Below, piece by piece: positions 52,877 through 63,445 of a stretch of DNA of 64,000 nucleotides. Numbering within the stretch: position 1 is the first letter of the stretch; each line of letters begins with the position of its first letter. The notes beneath the pieces were generated by a model. The model saw nothing but the letters and a program-made list of their open reading frames with translations. It ran no database searches and was not told the DNA's origin. The position numbers and the translations under genes were made by a program. The stretch comes from Nitzschia sp. pyKryTriq1 (lineage: Eukaryota > Bacillariophyta > Bacillariophyceae > Bacillariales > Bacillariaceae), in NCBI GenBank assembly GCA_956465555.1, contig OY101120.1, positions 124,001 to 188,000 on the forward strand, in the 5' to 3' direction.

Positions 52877-52930
52877 CTTCGAGGCCCCTATAGGGGCCTC
52901 GAAGGCCTTCGAGGCCCCTATAGGGGCCTC
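52877..52930. repeat. Two tandem palindromes centred on CCCCTATAGGGG
   Basis: A perfect 28-bp palindrome (52877-52904) is followed by a second 20-bp palindrome (52911-52930) with the same core and a 30-bp period. They lie about 45 bp inside the right terminal repeat. Confidence 0.9.
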
Positions 52931-52974
52931 CGATCCGATTGGCGTTAAGTAGAAGGGCGGGAATGCGGGCGGCA

Positions 52975-53012
52975 AATGGGGGGGTTTTCGCGCACATTCA
53001 TTTTGTCGTGCG
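52975..53012 (-). repeat. Right terminal inverted repeat
   Basis: This is the perfect inverted partner of 51753-51790. Confidence 0.92.
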
Positions 53013-53343
53013 ACCGACGACCAACGATAAGTAACGACTCAGACGACTACTCCACTCGCCACACACAACAAAAGATCCATCAACTACGCATACGCGCGAT
53101 ATAGTGATCGAACCCAACCCTTTTCGTACCGCGGTATCATACTTACTAGCTAGTAGTAGCTACGAGTAATGTACAAACGCGCGCGGGATCCAGATGATGG
53201 ACGAGCATTCTCTGCTCGTACTTCTCTCTAACACAGTCCCTTATTCTACTCTTCTCTGCTGTTTCCGCATATTTGTACCGATAGGATAAGACACATACAT
53301 CTCGTCGACTTTGTACTTTGTAGTAGTACATCAGTCGAAAGAA
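53013..53343. other. Short spacer and promoter side of the GH2 gene
   Basis: It includes TAGTGATCGAACCC (about 53102), a motif shared with the tandem repeat near 24110-24208. No gene is seen. Confidence 0.5.
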
Positions 53344-53966
53344 ATGATTTTCGTCCTACTAGTAGTAGCAGCAGCAGCAGCAGCAGGTTGGATGAGTTCT
53401 TGCTGGATGATTCTTCTTCTGTGTGGTGCCACAGCAGCTTCCGCATCATCCGCATCATCGTCCGCAGAAAAGAGAAGAAATCATTTCGAAGAACATCAGC
53501 ACGCCATCAGAACTCCTCCTGGCTACTGGCCTCGTTACTCGGGTCATCGAAAGGTCTTTTTATTGGATGGGCTGTGGAACAGTTCTCGCTTATTAATGGA
53601 TGTCGATGATGATGTCGATGATGATGATGATGAGTCGTCGTTTGATTCCATGGACCCAGATTTCGATCCATCCACCATTGCGACTCTGAATCTGACCAAA
53701 GTCCCCTCGACGGTCGACAACACTCTGCCCGGGTATTTGGGATATCGCGGTGTCTCCTTTTTTCGGACCGTCTTTTCGCATCCTTCATCATCTGGATCTG
53801 GATCTGGATCTGGATCTTCTGCTACTGCCACGGCCGCTCGGATTCAATTCCAAGCCTGCAGCTTTTATTGTCGTGTTTGGGTCAATGGAAAGGAAATTGG
53901 AGATCATCGGGCGGGAGGATATGTAGCGTTTTCCTTGTATGTGCCCGAAACGACGATATCAGCATC

Positions 53967-54000
<34 letters not shown>

Positions 54001-56007
54001 TCATCGGAAACAACATCCGTCGAACTCTTTGTGCTGGCCGATAATCGTTTCAATGCGACTACCGCTCCCGTACATACCGGAGGAGATTTTTGGCATTATG
54101 GTGGGATTTTGAGATCGGTGGAATGGCACGTCATGCCGCCCCCCACTACCCGTACTACTACGACTACTACTACTACTACTACTAGTAGTAGCAGTAGTAC
54201 GAATACTACTACTACTACTACTACTACTGTTTCTTTGATGGATGATGGCAGGGTGATGATGACGGTGTGGCCATGGCGTCTCTTTGTCTTTCCACAAGCA
54301 GATCTCAAATCGGTCCGATTAGAATTGCAGCTGACTGACCACCACCGCCACCACGATCCTCCTCCTCTTCATTCCAACAACCTCTTTCAAGATGATGTAT
54401 TTCCACACGACATTACATTGCTATTTGATGAAGAGAATAGAGACAAAGACGAGGATGATCATGAGGATGATCATGATCATGATCCTCCAAGCAAGAACGA
54501 CCGAAGGATTCTCATTCCAGCAGGTTCCATTTCCACATCCTCCGCGAGGAAGGACGACGCTTCTACTGGTGGAACAATTCTAGATCTTGGAATTATTCAA
54601 GTTCCTAACCCACGCATTTGGTCGACGACGGATCCTCAATTACATACCGTATCGATCGAATTGAATGGTGCGATCGTACAAGAACGATTTGGGATGCGAT
54701 ATTGGGATATCCTCCAAGTCGCAACACAAGGGGGTGAACAACAACAACAACAACACCATGCACCACATAATGATGATGATGATGATGATGGCGGCGGCAA
54801 CAGTTCGATTATTTATATTAGTCGGATTCGTCTCAATGGTGAAATTCTCAAATTGGTCGGATGGAATCATCATACCCAATGGCCCGAAACGGCCGCGTCT
54901 CCTACGGACGAACAATTGGATGCCGATATCAAATTGTTGCAACAAGGCAATGCCAATTTTGTGTACGTACTCTACTACTCGTTCCACTCGAAGTTCGAGA
55001 CTCGAAGTATAGGATAACAACATCTCGCAATCACAATCACATTCTATTACTCACTTCCATGTTGTCACCTTCATTGATTTGTTCTTGAATCCATCAACAA
55101 AAGTCGTGGTGCCCATTATCCACAAGATCCTCGATGGCTCGATCGAATCGATGAGGCGGGTATGGTCATGTGGTGCGAGACCTTGGGTCCGGGTGTAACA
55201 TCCACACACCTCCAAGATGAATACTTTTTACACTATCAGAAACAGCAAATGAATGAAATGCTCGACAATGCCATGAATCATGCCTCGATTGCCTTTTGGG
55301 CGTTTTTCAATGAGGGCAAGTCCAATGTTATTGAATCGTGTCCCGGATATCAAGCCAGTTCGGATACTATCCAAGCGAGGGATACCACACGGTTCATTAC
55401 CTACGCCTCCAACACCTATCCACCGTACGATCTTTGCTACGATGCGGCCACTGTCATTTCTCATAATGCCTATCCAGGATGGTATCAATCCCCTACGCCC
55501 GCCGACTGGTGGAATCGTATCGCCAACGATCTTCAAGCTGGAAAACCGTTGAATGCCAAGGGGAAACCGTTCCTAATTTCCGAAACGGGAGCGTCAGGAA
55601 TTTATGAATGGATCAATTCTACAACCAACGATACTCATACGAAATGGACGATACCCTATCAGACAAGTATCATTTCACAAGACGTCGATGTCGCCCTTGC
55701 CAATTCCAACATTTCTGGAATTGCCCTGTGGCACTTTTTTGATTTCAAAGTGAACGACCAATGGGAAAATAACACTCATTGTGACTACCTACCCAATGTG
55801 GAGCCTCCCACGTGCGGCTATATTGCCGTCAACACTAGTAGTCCCATGGGACGACCCGGTGGTGCCAACCATAAGGGCGTACTGGACTTTTTCCGAAGAC
55901 CCAAACCTGCCTATGCCGTGGTGGCTGCCAAATACGGCAGCTACTACTATGCCAACAACATGACGCGGAATTATGATAATGATATTATGGACGGAGAACG
56001 ATTTTAA
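53344..56007 (+). CDS. Secreted glycoside hydrolase family 2 enzyme (beta-glucuronidase/beta-galactosidase type)
   Basis: Exon 1 is 53344-54962, a 141-bp GT-AG intron covers 54963-55103, and exon 2 is 55104-56007, giving 840 residues. I start at the second in-frame ATG because MIFVLLVVAAAAAAG begins a signal peptide. The N-terminal jelly-roll-type sugar-binding domain has GYLGYRGVSFFRTVF, CRVWVNGKEIGDHRAGGYVA and HTGGDFWHYGGI. The TIM barrel contains RLNGEILKLVGWNHH, RGAHYPQDPRWLDRIDEAG, the acid/base pair in AFFNEGKS (Glu about residue 608) and the nucleophile in LISETGASG (Glu about residue 700). It would hydrolyse beta-linked glycans outside the cell or in the secretory route; the exact sugar is unknown. 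Long His/Asp and Thr insertions in the middle are absent from bacterial relatives. Confidence 0.88.
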
Positions 56008-56097
56008 TTCATGAAAACGTTGATATTATTATGTAAGATGAGCTTCTCAGATCTATGATGGTAAGGGCAAGGACTTTGAACCGTTGTTCCTACTACT

Positions 56098-56466
56098 CTA
56101 GTCGTCACCGCAGAGGGCAGACAAATGAAATCCAGGCATGATAGAGGCACCGGAGGCATGGTTGAAAGAGTCCACATTCAAGATATCCTCATCTTCTAGA
56201 ACGGCATCGTAATCTCGATAGGATGATAGATCCCCCGCAGCTCCATTGGTGGCTCGCTGCTGGTTTGAGCCTCGACGATGGAGGTTTCGCTGATACCCAA
56301 CAGAGTTGGGATCTTGCTCGATATCATCTTCGGGAGCACCAATAATCGTGTACTTTAGAGCCACCGTCGTCCTTTGAGTTCGGGATACAACCACAAATGC
56401 TGTGGTTGTTGAAAGAAACATTACAAATAGGGTCAGTACTTTCATCATCATCATCATCATCATCAT
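56098..56466 (-). CDS. Small protein with plastid-type presequence, function unknown
   Basis: The frame is open further upstream to 56613, but a run of eight Met codons (56466-56443) followed by KVLTLFVMFLSTTTAFVVVS is a much better start: it is a signal peptide ending in T-A-F, the AF-type cleavage site that precedes diatom plastid transit peptides. The mature part (about 100 residues) has YTIIGAPEDDIEQDPNSVGY, QRNLHRRGSNQQRATNG and an acidic C-terminus (DYDAVLEDEDILNVDSF). No family is recognised. Plastid import is inference from the motif. It is convergent with the GH2 gene, 90 bp away. Confidence 0.6.
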   Translation of the reverse strand: MMMMMMMMKVLTLFVMFLSTTTAFVVVSRTQRTTVALKYTIIGAPEDDIEQDPNSVGYQRNLHRRGSNQQRATNGAAGDLSSYRDYDAVLEDEDILNVDSFNHASGASIMPGFHLSALCGDD

Positions 56467-57628
56467 GGTTGCGAGATTTTCGTGTTGGTGTCTTTGAAAG
56501 AAGAGACGTAAAAAAGTGAGGAGTGAGGGATCGAGACGACACGCAACGGGATTACGCAATAGTGAACACGTCATACGTCTCCTTTTCTCGTCGTTACGGA
56601 GTAAATAATCCATCCGTATCTTTGTTCTTCGTGTCGAAAGAACGCGAGAACAGTGTTCTTCCTATGACGTAGTGTGCAAAAGCGTTATTTGATTGGTCGA
56701 GCCACTTCGATGCAGGTGTCTCGTGTGTCAGAAGATCGCCGAAAACGTGTACTATGGGCGGGCTCGCAGCGAGATGAGAGGTATCTTTTGGTGCCTAGAG
56801 GAGACTGAATGTAGTAAACAAAAGCTGTTGACCTCATCTGCGAACGATCACATCAACAGCCACCCACGAGACATGAAGCCGAATTCTCTCCTCATCATAG
56901 GAGATTGCATGCTCTCGGCGGCTCTTTACTACTCTAGCAGCTCAAAGAGCAGCAGCAGTTGAGTTTTTCGAGACGCAGCAGCTCCTCTATCGGCAGAGTG
57001 TTGACGACGACCACACTACTAAAAAGCAGTAGCATTCATCGCGCGCTGGTTCAAGGGATGACACCCGCGTTTGTTCGACGGGATCGTGGTGTGGGCCAAA
57101 GAAACTCATAACGAATGTGGTGGTGGTGTTTCAAAGTGGCTACTACTCAATGTTTACTGGTGGTGGTATACATAATGGGGATCAGTCTTCTTCTGGTGGT
57201 GAGCTTGTTTGATCATAGTACTAGTGGTCGAGCCATCATGAAGTCGAGATAGATTGGTGATTTCAAGATATCTTTGGGAGTGCAAGCACCACCTGTCGAC
57301 GAGGAGTCGTGACTTCTATCTACTACCGAACTCCCCACTCGAGATCGATGATACCATGATGATACGGTCAAGAACAGAAAGAGGGACTATAACAATATGA
57401 TACCATATACATTGTTCATCCCTTGAATGTATTGGTCAGAAGAAGATGCTCCTACTACCAGAAGCCTTTAACGGAGTGCTGGTGTATACAAGCTTTGCGC
57501 TACTATGGCTGGAAAATTTATCGAAAATCGTTCAAGAATATAAATGGAAAATGGATTGAATTGATCATGCGATAGACCTCGTACTGGCAGCAGCAGCAGC
57601 AGTATCCTACATAGCCAGAAAAGACTAT
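56467..57628. other. Spacer between minus-strand genes
   Basis: It contains the promoter of the small plastid-type protein and the 3' side of the HSF gene. Only short frames and GTGGTG/TACTAC runs are present. Confidence 0.55.
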
Positions 57629-58864
57629 TTAGCAGGCCACCGAGGAGGACCTCATCATGACAACTACTGCATCATCGTCTTGCGGCGTTCTTGGTCGAGA
57701 CTTTTTGTTGGGTCTCTTTCGACGGATGATCAGATCGAGCCGCGTCGGATCTTGTTGGCAAAAGTTCTTGTGATAGCATGTCCCCTTGAGCGGCCCACGA
57801 GTCACTCTGTTAAAGCCGTACATGTTGAGTTGCCTTCGGAACGATTCATAGACAGTTTGATCAAAGTATAGAGGCATGATTTGTTTCACAAAGGCATCTT
57901 GGTTGTGGATCCTGAACGCAGTGCCGTTGTTGATCCAGGAGACAATGTGGTCCATTTGTTGGTTCTTTTCCACATCCTGAAGCATGCGGAAAACCTTTCT
58001 CGGGAAGGTACTCTCGCTTCGATGCAAATCACTTCCACTCACGGCACTGACGCTTGCTGCAATGGGCGTTGGGGATGGGACAGGAGGCAGTGCCGGAGCT
58101 ACAAGAGTCGTCGAGGGCGCCGGAGAAGAGGTAGAAGCTGGCAGGACTGGGATAGGTTCGAGGAGCTCCTCCGCCGCTCCTGTTCCTGATGATGGAAGTG
58201 GACCCCAACTCATTTCGGATGGCGTCACGGTCATGATGTCCGCACCAGCAGATAGTGACGAGTTGTCCGAAAAGAAATCCATATTCCGAGCGCTGGATGG
58301 CTCGAAGAGATCCACAAAGACTTCCAGATCTTTGGAGGTTATCTCTGTCGTGCTCTGCTCGCGTGGAGTCAGATCGTCCATGGGGGGCGTACTCGTACTA
58401 GGAGTGTCTCTCACATCAAAGAAGGATTTCGATCCAAAAGGGCAACGCGGCGCCATACTTCTTTGTGTGTCTGCTAGCAACTTGGTGGTATTCGTAGAAG
58501 ACTTCACCACTGCCGCCGCTGGTTGTTTGGGGTCCTGAATTCGAGTGATTTTCCTACACAACTCGGGCTTCCCTCTTACCAAGCAAGGGTGGCCGTACCC
58601 CCCTCGATTCACTCCCGAAGTGATCCTCTGGAAGTGATACGTGTTCAATTGACGGAGGAACGACTTGAATTTACTCTGCTTGAAGTGCTGCGGAAGGATG
58701 GATCCCTCCAACACCTTTGGTCTGTGGACCTTGAAAGATTTGCCGCCTGCCTGCCATGAAATCACATCCGAGTAGCCTAGACTTTCGGCGTTTTGTAGAA
58801 GCTGATAGAGCTTGCGAGGAAAATTATTCATCTCTCGTTTCGTTTGTTTGGGTTCAAGGAACAT
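57629..58864 (-). CDS. Second heat-shock-factor-type regulator with two DNA-binding domains
   Basis: An intronless frame of 411 residues starts MFLEPKQTKREMNNFPRKLY. HSF domain 1 covers about residues 14-105: FPRKLYQLLQNAESLGYSDV, ISWQAGGKSFKVH, FLRQLNTYHFQRI, GKPELC. A Ser/Thr/Pro-rich linker with acidic patches follows. HSF domain 2 covers about 283-385: FPRKVFRMLQDVEK, IVSWINNGTAFRI, FRRQLNMYGFNRV, YHKNFCQQDP. A basic segment (RRKRPNKKSRP) near the end is a likely nuclear signal. The architecture mirrors the gene at 7092-8832, including GKPELC after the first domain and the shared W-I-N-[GN]-G-T-A-F turn in the second; unlike that gene it lacks the intron in the first domain. Confidence 0.9.
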   Translation of the reverse strand: MFLEPKQTKREMNNFPRKLYQLLQNAESLGYSDVISWQAGGKSFKVHRPKVLEGSILPQHFKQSKFKSFLRQLNTYHFQRITSGVNRGGYGHPCLVRGKPELCRKITRIQDPKQPAAAVVKSSTNTTKLLADTQRSMAPRCPFGSKSFFDVRDTPSTSTPPMDDLTPREQSTTEITSKDLEVFVDLFEPSSARNMDFFSDNSSLSAGADIMTVTPSEMSWGPLPSSGTGAAEELLEPIPVLPASTSSPAPSTTLVAPALPPVPSPTPIAASVSAVSGSDLHRSESTFPRKVFRMLQDVEKNQQMDHIVSWINNGTAFRIHNQDAFVKQIMPLYFDQTVYESFRRQLNMYGFNRVTRGPLKGTCYHKNFCQQDPTRLDLIIRRKRPNKKSRPRTPQDDDAVVVMMRSSSVAC

Positions 58865-59798
58865 TCTGTACTTTCGATACGAGTGTAGTGGTGTGTCTCT
58901 TCACAGTTGTTGAGGATGAGTACTGGCAGAGAAGTTTATGGCAAAACACAAGTGTGCCTCTTTGCTTTTTCGTGAGCGAACTCTATCAAGACTACTCGAC
59001 GATGCGATCTGATGGGTGCGATGTTGTCGAAGAAAAATGAGAGGTTCGGCCAACTCGTGTCGACAGCTGTTCTACTGCAATTTGCGTAGAATTATCGTTC
59101 GTAGAAACTCTAAGAAAAACTTCGTAGGAGAGAGGTCCTTTTTGAGGACTTCGAAGGAGAACCGAACATATACCCGCCGGTATATTAATCGGCAGGTTCG
59201 CGCAAATTCAGAAGAATACACGTAACACCGATCGAGTAAGTCCTGCCGCTCAATAAATCAAAACTATCCAAACGGTCCAAATCTTCGCCTTCTTCTCGAC
59301 TACAAGCTGCTTTCTTCTTTCTTGCTTGTTTCGGCATCAGAACTTTGCTGCAGCAGGTTCACAACGGCGTAACTACCAGCTCATTGGGGTACAGGAAAAT
59401 CGGGCCATCTGCGATGTGATAGCGCTCCAATTCTCCTGATTCCCACCGCCAGATCAATTGTTGCCATTTTCGTCTTGTCAAAGAATTCTTGATTGAAGTT
59501 AAAGGAAGAGCCTGTACGCTGCTTTGGCTGTTTCCATCATAACAGTCCCCGGCCATGCATTATGTGCTCGAACTGTACCGTGCAGTCTATTGGTGTCAAC
59601 AGCAATGCAGAGACAAAGTTCGGGCCAGCTGTTCGAGTCTCTGTATTCGAAGGTGTCGAAGGATGCTAATGATCGCCGCCATCTTTTTGGCTTTAGCAAT
59701 AGTCTACAGCACCTGTGTAATAATAAAAATAATAATTTCGTTATCTTTAACACCTGCTCTCTACTCAGTAGCAAAGTTGGATTACTTGGGCCTTGTTT
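58865..59798. other. Spacer between HSF and valyl-tRNA synthetase genes
   Basis: It holds the HSF promoter side and the synthetase 3' flank. No gene or RNA is recognised in the short frames. Confidence 0.55.
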
Positions 59799-62700
59799 CT
59801 ACTGCTGCTCCTTTTCTTCCAGTGAGAGCAGACGTTCAAAGTTCGCGATCGTCTCCTCTAGCTCCGCCACTTCTTTCTTGTAAGCCACGAGCTTTTCCGC
59901 GTTTTGTTCTTTCAAGTCTTGCGGAACCTTTTCTTCGTATCCTTCTGCGGCCATCTTGCGCTCCAACGTCTGCAGGGGATTCGACGTCTTCTTCAAGCTC
60001 TTAGTCAGTCGTTGAATCTCTTGTTTGTAGTCGACCATCCCCTTCAAATCAATCAGGACGGTAATCGCATCGTTCACTACCATAGCTCCAACAGTCTCGG
60101 GAATCGATTCGGCTGGAGGATTGACATCCACCTTGGAGGCTTTTCCTAAAGTAGCGATATCATCCATCTGGGCCTTGGCAACTTCTTCTCCCGAGGTCAT
60201 CTTGATGTAGAAGTGCGTCAACGTGTTGTTGTTGATGTGGTAAGAGGCTCGAAGCGATCGACAGGCCTTGATAATATCCATAGTAGTTCCCATGGCTGCT
60301 TCAATCTCCTCGTTCTTGTAGTCGTCGTTGCACTCGGGGTACTTGGCCAGCATGATCGTAGGAGTCTCGGTCTCGCCTAGCGTTCCTCGTCCAGGAAGGC
60401 GTTGCCAGAGTTCCTCAGTCACGTAGGGCATCATGGGGTGGAGCAATCGTAGACCAACCTCAATCGAGACCCACAGGGTCGCTTGGGCGGCCCATCGGGC
60501 GTCCTGGTTATGCTCCTCCTCACTGGTATCCTGCATGATGGGCTTGATCAATTCGAGGTAGACGTCGCACAAATCGTCCAACCACATATGGTACGAGGCT
60601 TGTTGGGCGTCACCAAATTTGTAGGCGTCAAAGTGTTCATTGACAGCTTCGACTCCCTTCATGAGTCTGGAAATCATAAACCGGTCTCGAATCGCCATTT
60701 TTCCACTCGCCATGAGATCATCCAGCAGCGTCGGAGTAGGTTGAAAGTCTTCAATGTACTTGAGGGCAAATCGAGTCGCATTCCAAAGCTTGTTGCAGAA
60801 CTTTCGATATCCCACAACGACCTTGACGTCCAAGTTGATATCCCTGCCTTGAGAACAGTATGCGAGCAATCCAAACCGAAGGGCATCCGACCCACATTCG
60901 GGGATGCCATCGGGGAACTCTTCTTGGTTATTCTTCTTGGCCCGTGCAATTTCCTTTTGAGGAAGATTACCAGAATCCAATCGACTTTGAAGGGTCTCGA
61001 GAGTACATCCATTGATTACTTCGAGAGGGTCGATGACGTTACCGATCGACTTGGACATTTTTCGTCCTTCCTTGTCTCGTACCATGGCATGCAAAAAGAC
61101 AGTATGGAAGGGGAGTGTATCGGTCAATTCCAGTCCCATCATGACCATACGCGCCACCCAAAAGAAGAGGATATCCAAGCCAGTTTCCAACAATGACGTT
61201 GGGTAAAAGGCCTTGAGATCCGCCGTGTCATCGGGCCATCCCATGACCGAAAAGGGAAAGAGTCCCGACGAGAACCACGTATCCAGGACATCTTCGTCAC
61301 GTTCCAAAACCAATTGATCTTCGGGACAGCCCAGTAGCTTGAGGGCCTTTTCTTTTGCTTCCTCTTCGCTTCGGGCCACAATCCATCGTTCATTGTGTTC
61401 CATGTCATTCTTGGAAACTTTGCCGACTTCTTCCTTGGTAGTGGCAAACCAGGCGGGGATTTGATGTCCCCACCAGAGCTGTCGACTAACGCACCAGTCT
61501 CGAATATTATCGAGCCATTGGAACCAGGTCTTTTCGTGTTCGGCAGGAACAATCTTCAATTCTCCATTGCGAACCGCGTCCGTGGATCGCTTGGCCATGC
61601 GGTCGCAGTTGACGTACCACTGAGGAGTGATCATGGGTTCCAAAATATCTCCCGAGCGGGAACAGATACCCAATCTCATTTTATTGGGCTCTTTTCCTTT
61701 CAAAAGACCCTGAATAACAAGAGAGGACAAGGTAGGAATGAGAAACCAAAGAATGGACCACATCATCATCATGATCATTTCCGAGCACCGCGTTCGTACC
61801 TTCTTTTCCAAAGCCTCTTCCATGGCAATACGAGCATCGTATCGCATCATCCCTTCAAACTCTTCTCCTCCGTGATGGTTGATACTTCCATCTTCATTCA
61901 AGACTGTGATAAATTCCAAATTGTGTCGTTTGCCGCATTCGTAATCATTCGGATCATGAGCGGGGGTAATCTTGACGGCACCGGTACCAAACGTCATGTC
62001 GACCAATTCGGCATCGGTAATAATGGGAATTTTGCGTCCACTAAAGGGATGAACGACGAATTTGCCGTGCAAATGAGTGTACCGAGGATCTTCCGGATGC
62101 ACTGCGACGGCCGTGTCTCCCAACATGGTCTCCAAACGTGTCGTCGCGACGACGAGTTGTTCGCGCTCTTCCAATGATGATCCATCATCATTACCATTAT
62201 CGACGGGATAGGCAAAACTAGTGAGAATTCCAAACTCGTACCGTCCCTTGGGGTCTTTCGGATTCCCCTTTTTGTGAGTCTTGACTTCGAGAAAGGTCCG
62301 TCCTTCTAGATCGATATAGTCGACTTCGATATCGGAAATGGCCGATTTCAAGGCACAGGACCAATTTCCCAATCGATTGGCCCGATACAAGAGTCCCTTT
62401 TCATGAAATCGATTAAAGGCTTCAATGACCGCCTTACTGAGCATATCGTCCATTGTAAATCGTTCTCGACTCCAATCGACGCTGCTTCCCAGTCTCCGAA
62501 GTTGGTTGGTAATTTTATCTCCATATTCTCCCTTCCATTCCCAAACCTTTTCGACAAAGGCCTCTCGGCCCAAATCATGTCGGGTTTGGTTTTGCGTCTT
62601 CATAATCATCTTTTCGACAACACTTTGAGTCGCAATGCCAGCATGATCCGTTCCGGGCACATAGAGTGTCGAATGGCCCTTCATGCGATGCCATCGTGTC

Positions 62701-63445
62701 AAGGTATCTTCCACGGCCGCCGTCAGGGCATGTCCCAAATGCAAACTTCCAGTCACATTGGGAGGAGGAATGACCATGACAAACTTTTCTTCTTGCGGTC
62801 GTCCCATGGCCGCTTCCGGATTTCCTTGATAAAATCCTGCGGCCTCCCACCATTCTTGCCAGGCCGCTTCGACGGCGGCGGGAAAGTAGGAATCGGCAAA
62901 GGGAAGTTTCGACATGTCTTTTTTCTCTCCCTTGGGAGTGGGATTGACAAACGGCTCGGCCTGTTTGGGAGGCAAGGAGGATTTGCTGGAGGCAGCACCA
63001 GCAGCAGCAGCTGCAGCTGCTGCTGCATCCTTTTCCTTTTTCTTGGTCCCATCGCCCCATTGCGGTTTTTCCTTCTTTTCTTTTTTGCCTTTTCCTTTGG
63101 CAAGTTTCTTCAATTGATTCTTGGAAAGTTTGGGTTGACCATCTTCCGCATCAGCAGCAGTAGGAGCCTGTAGTATTAGTAGTAGTAGTAGTAGCAGTAG
63201 CAGCAGCAGCAGCAGTAGAAGTGGTTAGAATAGAACACGCTCAGTAGATAGAGTACGGAAGATCCAAAAGAACATGATCCCTTTTGGAACCAATACGTAG
63301 CATATGATCCATCACGTCACATCATACATCACACCCGAGGCTAACTTACTGCATCCTCACTGCCTGATAATGTCGGAGCCGCCGCTGCTGCTGCTGCCAC
63401 CGCCGCCGTATCTTTCGCTTGTTCTGCTTCTTCCGACGACATCAT
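59799..63445 (-). CDS. Valyl-tRNA synthetase (cytosolic type)
   Basis: The model has three exons: 63445-63350 (MMSSEEAEQAKDTAAV, Ala-rich), 63167-61800 and 61709-59799, with GT-AG introns of 182 and 90 bp, giving 1124 residues. The enzyme charges tRNA-Val with valine. Class I signatures are present: PPPNVTGSLHLGHAL (HIGH) and GRKMSKSIGNVIDP (KMSKS). Between them sits the editing domain (VVATTRLETMLGDTAVAVHP) and after them the anticodon-binding domain. The C-terminal tail is the ValRS coiled-coil arm (from about YKQEIQRLTKSLKK). The Lys-rich N-terminal extension (KKLAKGKGKKEKKEK) is typical of eukaryotic cytosolic forms. The 90-bp intron has no in-frame stop, so it could be mistaken for coding; its removal restores EEALEKKGLLKGKEP. 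The 5' exon was placed by its donor and the ATG pair at 63445. Confidence 0.93.

Larger units (their letters stand above)
51753..53012. mobile_element. DNA-transposon-like element with 38-bp terminal inverted repeats
   Basis: Perfect 38-bp inverted repeats (51753-51790 and 52975-53012), starting CGCACGACAAAATG, bound 1260 bp; weaker similarity (GCCCGCATTC) continues about 30 bp inward. Inside are an 85-bp tandem repeat, two tandem palindromes and a pair of overlapping short ORFs. No transposase is recognisable, so it is probably non-autonomous and mobilised by a relative elsewhere. I could not find a convincing target-site duplication. The perfect inverted repeats suggest recent activity. Confidence 0.75.

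Noticed and set aside
63105-63113. Synthetase start near 63113
   Set aside because: The codon there is TTG (Leu) and coding continues upstream in frame to an intron acceptor at 63168 and a first exon with ATG at 63445.
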